Source: Cytophagales bacterium
GTDB taxonomy: Bacteria > Bacteroidota > Bacteroidia > Cytophagales > JAAEPT01
Length of the DNA stretch: 64,000 bases
Assembly (NCBI GenBank): GCA_024232295.1
Contig: JAAEPT010000103.1
Span: 1-64,000, forward strand
Direction: 5' to 3'
The notes under the pieces were generated by a model. It was not told the DNA's origin. It did not search any database and worked only from the letters and a program-made list of their open reading frames with translations. Both the position numbers and the translations under genes were made by a program. Numbering within the stretch: position 1 is the stretch's first letter; each line of letters begins with the position of its first letter. This document shows positions 45,757-56,248 of this stretch, in pieces.

Positions 45757-47520
45757 CTAGCAATCATAAATTCTCTCAATAGCATCTGCATATTTTTCTT
45801 TGATTACTTTACGTTTACACTTCATTGTAGGTGTCAACTCCCCAGTTTCAATTGTCCAACTAGTTGGTAGTAATTCAAAACGTTTTACCTTTTCATACTG
45901 AGCAAAACTTTCATTAAACTTGTCAACCTCTCTTTGGAATTTATCCATAATTTGAGGAAGCTTTAACATTTCTGCATCTGTAGTATATGGAATACCTTTA
46001 TGACCACAATAATCTCTTAAACCCTCAAAAGATGGAACAATCAAGGCTCCAGGAAACTTTCTAAACTCTCCTGTAATCATAATTTGCTCAATCAACACAG
46101 ATTCTTTGAACTTGTTTTCAAGCATTTGAGGATAAATATATTTTCCTCCAGAAGTTTTAAATTGATCTTTCTTTCTATCAGTAATTTTAAGGTATTTCCC
46201 CTCTACCATTGTTCCAATATCTCCAGTATGGAACCAACCATCTTCATCAATTACTTCAGCAGTTTTATCTGGTTTATTGTAGTAACCTTGCATGATATGT
46301 GGACCTCTTGTTAGAATCTCTCCATCCTCTGCAATCTTAACCTCTATCCCTTCAATCAAAGGACCTACTGTACCTATTCTTACTTCATCAGGATTCGGCT
46401 TATTTACAGAAATAACAGGGGAAGTTTCTGTAAGTCCATACCCCTCTAGTACAGGAATATTTGCAGACCAAAAGACAGTAGCTAAACGAGGTTGAAGTGC
46501 TGCACTACCAGAGGTAATTAATCGTACATTTCCTCCCAATGCTTCTCTCCATTTACTAAAAATCAATTTATTAGCAAGATTTAACTGGAAGTTGTACCAA
46601 AATCCTTGATTCTTATTTAATTCAAATTTGTGCCCTAATTCTAATGCCCAGAAAAATAATTTTCTCTTGATTCCTGAAAGCTCTAGACCTTTTGCATAAA
46701 TCTTATCATATACTTTTTCTAATAGACGAGGAACTGTTGAGAAAATATGAGGTTTGACTTCTTTCAAATTATCCCCAATTGTTTCCATACTCTCTGCATA
46801 ATAGATGGAAACTCCTGCATAAACGTACAGATAAGTCAACATTCTTTCATATACATGACAAAGTGGTAGAAAACTTAACGCATCAGAACCTGCATCAACA
46901 GGTAAAATCTTCTCTGTAGCAAGTACATTACTCATCAAATTAGAATGATTAAGCATTACTCCTTTGGGCTTTCCTGTAGTTCCAGAAGTATAAATAAGTG
47001 TCAATAAATCTGTCTCATCTACTCCTGCTTTGTGCAATTTCAAATCTTCTACAGCCTTGTCACTACCCAAATCAGAAACTTCTTCCCAATATTGAGCTCC
47101 ATCAACCTTATCAAAAGTATAAATACCTACAATACCTTCAATATCCTTGACAGCTTCTTGAACCTTGGCATATAGTTCTGCATCTGAGACAAATACAGCC
47201 TTCACACCAGCATCTTTGAAGATATAATTATAATCTTCTACAGTAATTGTAGGGTACATTGGTACACTTACAGCTCCTATTTGCTGAATGCCATAATCTA
47301 CAAAGTTCCATTCTGGACGGTTCATAGAAATGATAGCAACCTTCTCTTGCTTTTTGATTCCTAATTCTAATAAACCTAAACTTATATTATTGGCATAATT
47401 AACAGCTTCTTGTGTAGAATATGTAATCCACTCACCATTTTCCTTTTTGGCAAATGCATTTTCTTGAGGAGTATTTTCGAGCTGGTACTCCAGCAAATCA
47501 AATAATCGTTGTGTTTTCAT
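45757..47520 (-). CDS. Long-chain acyl-CoA synthetase (AMP-forming)
   Basis: 587 residues from ATG 47520. AMP-binding motifs are LIYTSGTTGKPKGVMLNH, EGYGLTETSPVISVN, GWFHTGDIG and ITDRKKDQFKTSGGKYI. It fits the FAA1/FadD15-like class of long-chain fatty acid:CoA ligases. The ORF track adds 19 residues upstream (MRFSSSLSSVNFTKKFFSI) that are outside the family; MKTQRLFDLLEYQLEN is the usual beginning. It is a soluble or membrane-associated enzyme that activates fatty acids for beta-oxidation or lipids. The TPR gene lies upstream with a 116-base gap. Confidence 0.92.
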   Translation of the reverse strand: MKTQRLFDLLEYQLENTPQENAFAKKENGEWITYSTQEAVNYANNISLGLLELGIKKQEKVAIISMNRPEWNFVDYGIQQIGAVSVPMYPTITVEDYNYIFKDAGVKAVFVSDAELYAKVQEAVKDIEGIVGIYTFDKVDGAQYWEEVSDLGSDKAVEDLKLHKAGVDETDLLTLIYTSGTTGKPKGVMLNHSNLMSNVLATEKILPVDAGSDALSFLPLCHVYERMLTYLYVYAGVSIYYAESMETIGDNLKEVKPHIFSTVPRLLEKVYDKIYAKGLELSGIKRKLFFWALELGHKFELNKNQGFWYNFQLNLANKLIFSKWREALGGNVRLITSGSAALQPRLATVFWSANIPVLEGYGLTETSPVISVNKPNPDEVRIGTVGPLIEGIEVKIAEDGEILTRGPHIMQGYYNKPDKTAEVIDEDGWFHTGDIGTMVEGKYLKITDRKKDQFKTSGGKYIYPQMLENKFKESVLIEQIMITGEFRKFPGALIVPSFEGLRDYCGHKGIPYTTDAEMLKLPQIMDKFQREVDKFNESFAQYEKVKRFELLPTSWTIETGELTPTMKCKRKVIKEKYADAIERIYDC

Positions 47521-47636
47521 AATACTAAAAAATTTTTTGGTGAAATTAACTGAACTGAGTGAGGAAGAAAACCTCATTTTTTTACAAATAAGGACTTTTT
47601 TAATTTTACGATGATAAAACTTTGATAGTTATTCAT

Positions 47637-49439
47637 TTACTTAAAATCTCCCCTCAACTTTCTGTATTTCTTGCGTGACTCCATCACATAAATACTATTG
47701 CTATGCTCAATAATAATTTGTTTATAAAATTCCATAGCCTTTTGAGGGTTGTTCAGTTCTTGTTCATACAAATTAGCAAGTTTAAAGTACGCATTATCTG
47801 CCAAAATTCCATCTGAATGATCTTGAATAATCTTCAAAAGGCTTTGTTCTGCTAATGTATATTGCTTGGTTTCGAAATATACGGCACTCTGAAGCCATAA
47901 AAGCTCATCTTGTAAGTTATGAGTCTCTAATTCTTTTTCGAGGGCTACAATCGCTTCTAAAGCGCCTTTATATTGTTTTTTGTAAACCAACAAATCGATA
48001 GAAGCATACTTTCTCAGCGCAATGTCTGATGTATCCAAAGCAGTATTATTTTGAATCAGCAAACTTAAGTCAATGGCATCATTTGCAATTTCACGAGTGG
48101 TTGCCAATTTCAAAATATCCAAATGTGATCTTGATAACTCAAAATCTCCCTTGTAATAAGAAAGTTTTGCGTTCTTAAATTTTGCAATTTGAGCAAGGTC
48201 TGATTCCTTCAATGTTTTCTCTACCTCAAGATAAAGCAAAGTGGATTCCCAAGGTTCTTCGGTAAGAATATAAATATCGGCTAAATCCAATAAACTGTTT
48301 GCCCACAAACGTGAAGAACGAGAACTGACTTTTTTCACATTATTTAGGAGTTCGATTGCTTGTGAATAATCTTGAAGATGAAAAGCATACAAAAGTGCTT
48401 GATTTCGCATTATCTCTCCTTTATCTAATCTAGACCTAGTCTGAAGCAATAAAGTGTCGTAATCGGCAATTAAAGCATTAATTTTCGCATTTTCTACTGG
48501 ATATACACTCTTGACTGAAAGCTCTTGTGCTTTTATTGCCTGTTTTTTGAAATTTACATAGTTACTTCCAGTACTGTAAGTCGATGCCAAATATTCAAAA
48601 ATTTCTTGGGCTGTGTTATAATCTTTATTATTCAAAGATATATATCCAAGTCGTTGTAATCTTCTCCCTCCTTCATTTCTCAACTGATCCAAAGATCTCA
48701 ACTGTACAAATGCCTCATAAAAATCTTTTGTCTGAATATGTGCCCAAGACAAAAGTGAGAGCAAATGAATATTTTCTGAATGATTTGGTAGTTGCTCATA
48801 AACAATCTTGACAAGATTTTCATAATCTTCAGAACTTAACAATGGTTGTAGTGTTCTTTGAACTTTACTAATGTCCTTGTCAGAAACCACACTATTGATG
48901 ATCCAATCAACATAACTTCGAGCTACTTTCTTCTTATCTCCTTTTTGAATATATAAATCTACCAAATAATGAATATAAATTGCTTTGTATTTGTCATTTT
49001 TACTTCCTTGTTCAAAAAGTTTTATTCCATATTTTACTTCCCCTCTAGTCTTCAAAACCTTACCAGTTTGAATGGTTCGAGGAACGTCATATTTATATTT
49101 TTCAAAAAGTTTTTCTAAAAGTTTTTCTGTTTTTTTAACATCATCTTTTGCTTTAAAGACAAGGGCATAATCTACTTCAAATAAGGGAATTGCTTGTTTC
49201 TTTACTTTTTTCTTGAGATATTTTTCAAGTTTCTCCCATTCTTTAAGTTCCACCAACACAGTCCTATAATTTTCATATACATCTAAATCATGATCTTTCT
49301 TTACAATTTTTTCTAACAATACCAGTGCTTTTTCAAAATCTCCTTTCTCAATGTATGCCTTTGCCAAGGCTTCATCTTGGGCAAAAAGAGAGAGGTTAAA
49401 CAAAGCAATAAAAGACAAGAAAAACAGAAAACGAAACAT
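47637..49439 (-). CDS. Secreted TPR-repeat protein
   Basis: 600 residues. A signal peptide (SFIALFNLSLFAQ) is followed by TPR-like helical hairpins throughout, clearest at about 20-75 (AKAYIEKGDFEKALVLLEKI), 235-290, and at the C-terminus (FKLANLYEQELNNPQKAMEFYKQII). The end (FYKQIIIEHSNSIYVMESRKKYRKLRG) resembles tetratricopeptide proteins of BamD/YbgF-like type common in this phylum. It is likely a periplasmic scaffold, partners unknown. Its promoter region borders the candidate replication origin. Confidence 0.85.
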   Translation of the reverse strand: MFRFLFFLSFIALFNLSLFAQDEALAKAYIEKGDFEKALVLLEKIVKKDHDLDVYENYRTVLVELKEWEKLEKYLKKKVKKQAIPLFEVDYALVFKAKDDVKKTEKLLEKLFEKYKYDVPRTIQTGKVLKTRGEVKYGIKLFEQGSKNDKYKAIYIHYLVDLYIQKGDKKKVARSYVDWIINSVVSDKDISKVQRTLQPLLSSEDYENLVKIVYEQLPNHSENIHLLSLLSWAHIQTKDFYEAFVQLRSLDQLRNEGGRRLQRLGYISLNNKDYNTAQEIFEYLASTYSTGSNYVNFKKQAIKAQELSVKSVYPVENAKINALIADYDTLLLQTRSRLDKGEIMRNQALLYAFHLQDYSQAIELLNNVKKVSSRSSRLWANSLLDLADIYILTEEPWESTLLYLEVEKTLKESDLAQIAKFKNAKLSYYKGDFELSRSHLDILKLATTREIANDAIDLSLLIQNNTALDTSDIALRKYASIDLLVYKKQYKGALEAIVALEKELETHNLQDELLWLQSAVYFETKQYTLAEQSLLKIIQDHSDGILADNAYFKLANLYEQELNNPQKAMEFYKQIIIEHSNSIYVMESRKKYRKLRGDFK

Positions 49440-51680
49440 GAAAATATGGACTTTTAAATGTGTGGGTAATAAATTATCTACAATTCACTATTTTAGTCAA
49501 ATTTTTCCAAAAAAACATACATAAAAGCAGGTAAAAAAGTGCCTTATTGTGAATAAAATATCTACTTTTTTATTTTTTTTCAACAACTTATATACACCTA
49601 TATATTGCTTTTCTGTATTTTAATCATTGTTATTGTACTAAACTCCACATATTATTAATAAGTATTTTTTAACATTTATATTTTTTAGAAAACTTTATAC
49701 TAATAATTGCGAATTATTAATTCCTTAATTCTTCTTATTTGTGAATAACTAAAAGCTTATCTACAAAAAATCACATATTTATTCACTTTTTCCACAAAAA
49801 ACGAGCAATATCTATTATATTTTTTCCTTTTTTATTTTACGATTTTTAATTATGTGCTTTTTCTCGAAAAATGTATAAAACTATCAACAATAAGAATTTT
49901 AATGTGTGAATTCTTTAAATAAAGGATAAAATTTAGCTTAAAGCTACTATTATATAAGTAGTTATATATAATCATCTGAAAGATTTATAACCAATAAAAA
50001 AGCATTTGTACACGTGTAAAAATCTATTTTCTTCTATTAAATTGTGAATAAACTTGTTATTTTCCACTATTTAAACACCATTTGATTTATTTTTTGTGAA
50101 AAAATATTGGGAATCTTTAATGACTGGTTCTTTTTTTCTAAAAAATAAAAATGTAAGGGTTTAAAATTGAAGAACTCACCCCTAAAATTCAATAAGTACT
50201 AATACATTCTTTTTTATTAAAATATTCTTATTGCTTATTGTCATTAGTCATGTGAATTAGTGGAAAAATCAATCGTTTATTGTGAAAAATAGCTTTTATT
50301 GACTCCATTTAAACTTTTTGAATAAATCAAAAGCTATGTTTATTTGTTGAAAGTAAAGTGAATTGTGCAGAGAAATACTGTGAATAGTCTAATTTTAATA
50401 CACAAAAGAAGAGTATCAGAAAGAGCATGTGTGCAAAATCTGGAATTTATCACCTATTTACACACATACAAACACTGGATATTTACATTTTTTGTGAAAA
50501 AGTACTGGAAATCTTTACTTCTTAGCTCTTTTTTCAAAGAAACTAAAAATGTATGTAGCTGTTCATTTCTTGATACAGTAATAAACAATTTGTATTTTTT
50601 TAATTTTGGATAACTTTCTCCCAATTATATTATTATAGCAAGTGTGAATTAGTGGAAAAAACAGTTTAATAAACTGATAAAATTCTAATTAATAAGGATA
50701 TAAAGTATTTTTCAATCAATATTAAGTGTTAATATTTATCTAAAATTACGTTAATTAGTAATGTAAAATGTGTTGGTAATATTTTAGTTAAAAGTTTAAT
50801 GAACATAAAAAAGTATAATATATGTGTAAAATCACATACTTTTTTATGATTTTCACACATAAAGATGATAGATATTTACATTTTTTGTGAAAAAGTACTG
50901 GAAATCTTTCTTCTCAAGTCTTTTTTTATGAAAAAATAAAAATGTAAGGGTTTAAAATTGAAGAACTCACCCCTAAAATTCAATAAGTACTAATACATTC
51001 TTTTTTACTAAAATATTCTTATTGCTTATTATCATTAGTCATGTGAATTCGTGGAAAACCTAATTCTTTTTTTACAAATCACACTTTACAGTCTCTATTT
51101 AAACTTTTTCATTCATATTCCCTCCTACTTACATGTTGAAATAAAGGTGTACTTTCATCTAAAAAGCTGTGAATAGCTTATTTTTAATGCACAATAAACT
51201 AGTACCAATGTTAGAACTTGTGTAAAAAGCCTTATTTCTCCCATATTTACACACAGTTAATTAGTAAGTCTCTACAGACTTTGTGAAAAAATACTGGAAA
51301 TCTTTATTATTTAGCTTTTCTTTTTAAAAAGGAAAAAATGTATGAGTTCATAAACTATGAAAAAAGTAATAAACAACTTTGAATATTCTATTTTTGGATA
51401 ACTTTTTTATTATATATCATTATTATTTATGTGAATTAGTGGAAAAAGTAAGAATTAAGATGAAAAAATATCTATTCTAGAGGGTATAAAGGCATTTTGA
51501 ATAAAAAATAAATGTTTATATCTATTGGTAATTACGTTAACTAATCATGTAAAAAGTGTTAACAATATCTCATTGATAGATTGAAACTAACACTAAAAAT
51601 CATAAAATATGTGTAAAATCACCTACATTTTTTAGATTACACACAGAAAATAGTTAGATATCTACATTTTTTGTGAAAAA
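49440..51680. other. Candidate chromosomal replication origin region (oriC)
   Basis: A 2.2-kb stretch without any credible gene, much richer in A+T than its surroundings. It has many DnaA-box-like words: TGTGAATAA (49548, 49740, 50043; reverse of TTATTCACA), TGTGAATAG (50379, 51168), TTATCTACA (49474, 49757), plus TTTTCCACA- and TGTGGAAAA-like variants and many TGTGTAAAATC/TTACACACA pairs. mnmG (gidA), a common oriC neighbour, lies 1.7 kb away and a parS-like array 3.7 kb away. dnaA is not in the window. The call rests on words and neighbours only; GC skew was not computed. Confidence 0.5.
50094..51680 (+). repeat. Alternating ~395-bp tandem repeats in the origin region
   Basis: The word TTGTGAAAAA(A/G)TA(C/T)TGG(A/G)AATCTTT recurs at 50094, 50492, 50885 and 51281, and its first part again at 51671, so the period is 390-398. 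Units alternate: 1 and 3 share a nearly identical block of over 100 bp (GTAAGGGTTTAAAATTG...), and 2 and 4 share another (ATGTATG...AATAAACAA...TTGGATAACTTT), so the higher period is about 790. Each unit carries TGTGAATT(A/C)GTGGAAAA and a TGTGTAAAATC-type word. Confidence 0.85.
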
Positions 51681-51683
51681 AAA

Positions 51684-51716
51684 GCGACAAAATCATTTTG
51701 TCGCTCTTGTTTTGCT
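51684..51716 (-). terminator. Hairpin after the decayed Ig-like lipoprotein gene
   Basis: AGCGACAAAAT and ATTTTGTCGCT form a perfect stem with a 1-base loop centre, T/A runs on the flanks. It ends the transcript of the gene at 51728 and marks the edge of the repeat array. Confidence 0.8.
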
Positions 51717-51727
51717 AGAGATTTTTA

Positions 51728-53298
51728 TTAAAAAATAATCTTTTCATCATTTATTTCCCAATTTGCCTTTAAAATTATTTTTTGAGGATGTTGGTGTACT
51801 TTTTCAGGTCTTACTTTATCAAGTAAACTTCCTCTTTCAAAAATTCCGTCTTTATTTTCATCAATTAAAACACGAAGGTAGTAAGTACCTGGTCTAATTT
51901 TCTGAAAGGAAAATTTCTTTACGTCTTTTTGTTCATCAACAACTTCCCCTTTCTTGTTGATTAGTTGAATTGTGTACTTTTCATAAATTGTAATAACTTC
52001 CCCTCCTAGACTTGAAAAGCTTTCTATATTTTGCTCTTGAAATAACAATGTATCAGAAAGTGTATTTTGTGAATTATTGATTGTATAAATCCCTTCATTA
52101 AAAAAAACATAAGTAGAATCTGTGAATTTTTCTTTTTACTAATTTCTAAAATTGTATTTCCATTTTTGAGTTTAATATCATTTTTTGATAACTGATAAGT
52201 TTTTCCTTTATTTTCGATTATCAATTTTGTTGTATCAATATTTATTGGTTCAGAAAAAAATAAACTAAACTCTAAATTATTGGTGAAATACATCTCTGTA
52301 CTTTTAGAGGTCATTAAATCTTTCTTTTTTACAGGGAAATCCTTGTAATTAATTACAAAGTTTGAATCAATAGTTCTATTCAGGGAATCAGTTATATTGA
52401 GTGAAATTGAATAATCTTTTCCTACTTCAAAGCTCTGATTGTACAATTTAATACTCTTTCCATCTTCACTAATTACCGAATAACAACCTTTTGCATCTAT
52501 TTTTTCAGTTCCTCTTCTTGTCTTTATCAGTACCCAGTTCTCCTGTTGACGAATATTTGTGATTTGATTAGGATTGTGACTTTCTTTAAAAATCCTAAAG
52601 TCTAAAATACTATCCTGATAATTTTCTATGCTAATTTCTTGAGGAATAAAGTCAATTCCCTCTCCTTTATTGTACTTTTTGTTTTTGTTCTTATCTCCAA
52701 TTGCATACACAAAATAAGTTCCTTTTTTGAGGTGTTTCATTTGAAAATCACCACTTGTATTCGTGTAAGTATAGTACAATGGACTTGAGTTATCTATGTT
52801 CAATGTATCTTTTGTGTCATACAAACCAATTAATTGATTATTAAGAGTACTTCCATCAAGATAATTACTAGCTTTTCCAATTAACTTTAAAGAATCTAGT
52901 TGATTTCCTGTACTAAAAGCGAGCGTAATCCCTTGACTTTTATTATTTTCTGTAATATCTCTAACACAATTCCCTAATTGAATATTATAAGTTGTATTAG
53001 GAGCTAATTCCTCTTCAAACTCAATAATTAAGCGATTTTTGTCAATTTCATAGCCAATATTTTCTACTTTTGGCGTAATATAAACCTCACTATTAAAGCC
53101 TTGAACCTTGATGTACTCATCAAATTCAAAAGAAATAATTCTTCCTTTGTAGTTTGTATTGTTTTTTGAACTAGGTTATGTCCTTACTAATTTAGGAGGA
53201 GTAATATCTTTAGGGCCTCCTGTAATGCCTCTTTCATTGGCACATGATATAAATAATGCACTAAAAAGAGCAGGAATAACGTATTTTTTCAATTTCAT
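51728..53298 (-). pseudogene. Decayed Ig-like domain lipoprotein gene
   Basis: From ATG 53298 the frame reads MKLKKYVIPALFSALFISC with a lipobox, then ANERGITGGPKDITPPKLVRT, typical for the Bacteroidota Ig-like (Big_5) lipoprotein family. An in-frame TAA follows at 53176-53178. The same frame goes on (PSSKNNTNYKGR, then the 52024-52824 ORF) until a frameshift near 52125, where coding moves to the frame of the 51728-52048 ORF (TDSTYVFFNEG, and on to its stop). The whole would be about 520 residues. One substitution and one single-base change would restore it. It sits between the candidate oriC and mnmG. Confidence 0.75.
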
Positions 53299-53398
53299 AT
53301 ACTTGTTTTTCAATAAGTAAATATCATAAAAATAAAAAAAAGTAGCTCACTATAAAGCAAACTACTTTTGATAAAATTTAATTTTTATTATCTATTAA

Positions 53399-55264
53399 TT
53401 ACTTGTTTAGATAAACCATTAAGACGGAAATATCGGCTGGAGAAACACCACTTATTCTGCTAGCCTGCCCTAAACTTTTAGGTTTCATTTCCTTTAGTTT
53501 GTGTCGAGATTCATTCGATAATCCCTTCACAGAATCATAATTAAAGTCAGCTTGAATAATAATATTCTCAACCTTCTGCATTTTCTCTGCCAAATTTGCT
53601 TCTTTGGTAATATAATCCTCATATTTTACCTGAATCATAGCAGCCTCTACAGTCTCTGCCCCAAACTTATCTACATAAGCTTTTACCTCTTCAACTTCCT
53701 CACTCAATTCAAAGAAATCTAACTGTGGTCTCTTAAGCAAAGCATATAGTTTAACACCTTCTCTGATAGGAGTTGTATTAAGTTTCTCTAAAGTTTCATT
53801 GATATCTTTAGGCTTGATTTTATGTTGCTTAATATTGTTGATGAACTCCTTAATATCCTTCTCTTTTTGAAGTACAGTATCATATCTTTCTTGCCCTGCT
53901 AAGCCCAAATCATATCCCTTAGGAGTTAGTCTAATATCTGCATTATCCTGCCTTAATAAGATCCTATATTCTGCCCTAGAAGTAAACATTCGGTATGGTT
54001 CATTAGTACCTTTATTAACCAAATCATCGATTAAAACACCAATATAAGCTTCAGATCTACTCAAAATGAACGGATCTTTTTCATGTATTTTATTATGTGC
54101 ATTGATACCAGCCATCAAACCTTGACAAGCAGCTTCTTCATACCCTGTAGTACCATTGATTTGACCAGCAAAGAATAGTCCTTCTATCAGTTTAGTTTCT
54201 AATGTTAAGTTCAGTTGTGTTGGTGGGAAGAAATCATATTCAATAGCGTATCCAGGTCTAAACATTTTGGCATTCTCAAACCCAGGAATCAAGCATAGTG
54301 CCTTATATTGAACATCTTCTGGTAGTGAACTAGAGAAGCCATTTACATATACTTCAATTGTATCCCAACCTTCTGGTTCTACAAAGATTTGATGTCTGTC
54401 TTTATCTGCAAATCGGTTTATTTTATCCTCAATAGAAGGACAATATCTAGGACCTAATCCTCTAATTCTACCATTGAACATTGGTGACTGCTCAAAGCCT
54501 GTTTTAAGGATTTCGTGTACCTCTGGGCTAGTGTATGTGATGTAGCAACTTCTTTGCTTTTCTAACGATTTTGTAGTCTTTGAGAAAGAGAATTTGTAGT
54601 CATCATCATCACCTTTTTGTTCAGTCATTTTAGAATAGTCCAAGCTTCTTCCATCGATACGTGGAGGTGTTCCTGTCTTCATTCTTCCAGACTCAAACCC
54701 TAGTGAAATAAGTTGTTCTGTAAGACCAGTAGCACCTTTTTCTCCAGCTCTACCTCCTCCAAAATTCTTCTCTCCAATATGGATAATACCATTCAAGAAA
54801 GTACCATTTGTAAGGACTACGCTCTTTCCAAAAACCTCAATACCCAGCCCTGTTTTTACACCAACGACCTTCTTGTCTTTGATGATAAGTTCGGAAACCA
54901 TCTCTTGCCAGAAGTCTACATTTTCTGTTTGTTCTAGCTGTAATCTCCATTCTTCAGCAAATCTAAAACGATCATTTTGGCTACGAGGGCTCCACATTGC
55001 AGGACCTTTAGAGCGATTAAGCATTCTAAATTGAATCATGGATTTATCGGAAATAATACCTGATTGACCACCCAAAGCATCTATTTCTCTTAGAATTTGC
55101 CCTTTGGCAACTCCTCCCATAGCAGGATTACAAGACATGTGTGCAATGGTATTCATATTCATAGTAATGAGTAATACTTGAGAACCCATATTTGCAGCAG
55201 CAGCAGCAGCTTCACATCCTGCATGTCCTGCTCCTACTACTATAACATCATATTCTTTAAACAT
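53399..55264 (-). CDS. mnmG: tRNA uridine-5-carboxymethylaminomethyl synthesis enzyme MnmG (GidA)
   Basis: 621 residues, normal length. FAD-binding GxGxxG is VVVGAGHAGCEAA at the N-terminus; the family blocks SCNPAMGGVAKGQI, MLNRSKGPAMWSPRSQ, TGTFLNGIIHIGE, GTGAFQ-free but FAAGQING-like LFFAGQINGTTGYEEAA and TSRAEYRILLRQDNAD are all present. With MnmE it modifies the wobble uridine of several tRNAs. It is commonly located beside oriC. On its upstream side lies the parS-like array, on the other the decayed gene. Confidence 0.97.
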   Translation of the reverse strand: MFKEYDVIVVGAGHAGCEAAAAAANMGSQVLLITMNMNTIAHMSCNPAMGGVAKGQILREIDALGGQSGIISDKSMIQFRMLNRSKGPAMWSPRSQNDRFRFAEEWRLQLEQTENVDFWQEMVSELIIKDKKVVGVKTGLGIEVFGKSVVLTNGTFLNGIIHIGEKNFGGGRAGEKGATGLTEQLISLGFESGRMKTGTPPRIDGRSLDYSKMTEQKGDDDDYKFSFSKTTKSLEKQRSCYITYTSPEVHEILKTGFEQSPMFNGRIRGLGPRYCPSIEDKINRFADKDRHQIFVEPEGWDTIEVYVNGFSSSLPEDVQYKALCLIPGFENAKMFRPGYAIEYDFFPPTQLNLTLETKLIEGLFFAGQINGTTGYEEAACQGLMAGINAHNKIHEKDPFILSRSEAYIGVLIDDLVNKGTNEPYRMFTSRAEYRILLRQDNADIRLTPKGYDLGLAGQERYDTVLQKEKDIKEFINNIKQHKIKPKDINETLEKLNTTPIREGVKLYALLKRPQLDFFELSEEVEEVKAYVDKFGAETVEAAMIQVKYEDYITKEANLAEKMQKVENIIIQADFNYDSVKGLSNESRHKLKEMKPKSLGQASRISGVSPADISVLMVYLNK

Positions 55265-55296
55265 TTATACTTATCTAAATGAATTAACCTTACTTA

Positions 55297-55312
55297 TGTT
55301 CCACATGGAACA
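55297..55312. promoter_or_regulatory. parS-like dyad, degenerate, near the mnmG start
   Basis: TGTTCCACATGGAACA differs from the parS consensus TGTTTCACGTGAAACA at three positions and is itself a near-palindrome. It lies 33 bases upstream of the mnmG start codon, so bound ParB could affect mnmG transcription. Confidence 0.45.
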
Positions 55313-55375
55313 TTACAAATTTACTGAATAATTTACTTAACTACATTCATAATTTGATACTTATGAAAGAAGCTT

Positions 55376-55391
55376 TGTTCCACGTGAAACA
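55376..55391. promoter_or_regulatory. parS-like site 1
   Basis: TGTTCCACGTGAAACA matches the ParB-binding consensus TGTTTCACGTGAAACA at 15 of 16 bases. Confidence 0.65.
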
Positions 55392-55561
55392 TAATACAAT
55401 ATTACTTACCTACCTTGTGTTTTTTTGAGTATTTATTTAGAATATTATATGACGTGTTTTATGATTGTTTTAACTTCTGTGATGATTAAATAATTAATAG
55501 TTTATCAAAAAGTAGTCTTCTATAAATGTATATAACTCGATTATTAACCTTGATTAGTTAA

Positions 55562-55577
55562 AGTTTCACGTGAAACA
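55562..55577. promoter_or_regulatory. parS-like site 2
   Basis: AGTTTCACGTGAAACA matches the consensus at 15 of 16 bases, and the inner GTTTCACGTGAAAC is a perfect palindrome. Confidence 0.68.
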
Positions 55578-55734
55578 TAATATGGTTACCCTCCCCTACT
55601 TTGTGTTTTTTGAGAGTATTGTATGGGTATTTTATGATTGTTTTAATTTCTGTGATGGTTAAATAATTAATAATTTATCAAAAAGTAGTCTTCTATAAAT
55701 GTATATAACTCGATTATTAACCTTGATTAGTTAA

Positions 55735-55750
55735 AGTTTTGCGTGAAACA
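55735..55750. promoter_or_regulatory. parS-like site 3, degenerate
   Basis: AGTTTTGCGTGAAACA keeps the right half exactly but has three mismatches in the left half. It may bind weakly or be decaying. Confidence 0.4.
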
Positions 55751-55907
55751 TAATATGGTTATCCTCCCCTACTTTGTGTTTTTTGAGAATATTATGTGGG
55801 TGTTTTATGATTGTTTTAACTTCCGTGATGGTTAATAAGCAATAGCTTAATCAAAAAACAGTCTTTTATAAATGTATATAACTAGATTATTAATCTTGAT
55901 TAGTTAA

Positions 55908-55923
55908 ATTTTTACGTGAAACA
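55908..55923. promoter_or_regulatory. parS-like site 4, degenerate
   Basis: ATTTTTACGTGAAACA keeps the right half, with three mismatches on the left. The MITE-like element begins 7 bases after it. Confidence 0.4.
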
Positions 55924-55929
55924 TAATAT

Positions 55930-56093
55930 GAAGTCATCTAAGGTTTTATTGAGAAACAACAAATAAGAATCTGTATTTCAATTAGTTAACATCTACTTTG
56001 ATTAGTACTATAAATATCTAACTAAAAGTAAGAGTGTTTTTCTGTAAATCAGTCAGTTACATAGTTATTAAACCTAAAACTTTAAATCACTTC
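55930..56093. mobile_element. MITE-like element, copy 2 (164 bp)
   Basis: Same length as copy 1 at 14406-14569, with the same end sequences GAAGTCAT and ATCACTTC as imperfect inverted repeats. It is flanked by a 3-bp direct repeat TAT (55927-55929 and 56094-56096). If it and one TAT are removed, the flanks rejoin to AATATGTTTTCTCTCACCC, which aligns with AATATGGTTACCCTCCCC of the neighbouring array units. This shows that it inserted into an existing unit. Confidence 0.8.
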
Positions 56094-56248
56094 TATGTTT
56101 TCTCTCACCCTACTTTGTGTTTTTTGAGAATATTGTGTGGGTATTTTATGATTATTTTAAATTTTGTGATGGTTAACTAAGTCATAGTTTATTAAAAGGT
56201 AGTCTTCTGCCAATGTATATAACTCGATTATTGATCTTGATTAGTTAA

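Noticed and set aside
50365-50613. ORF of 82 residues inside the candidate origin
   Set aside because: It lies in a tandem repeat unit, is not preserved in the sister units, and has no start signal or family-like sequence.
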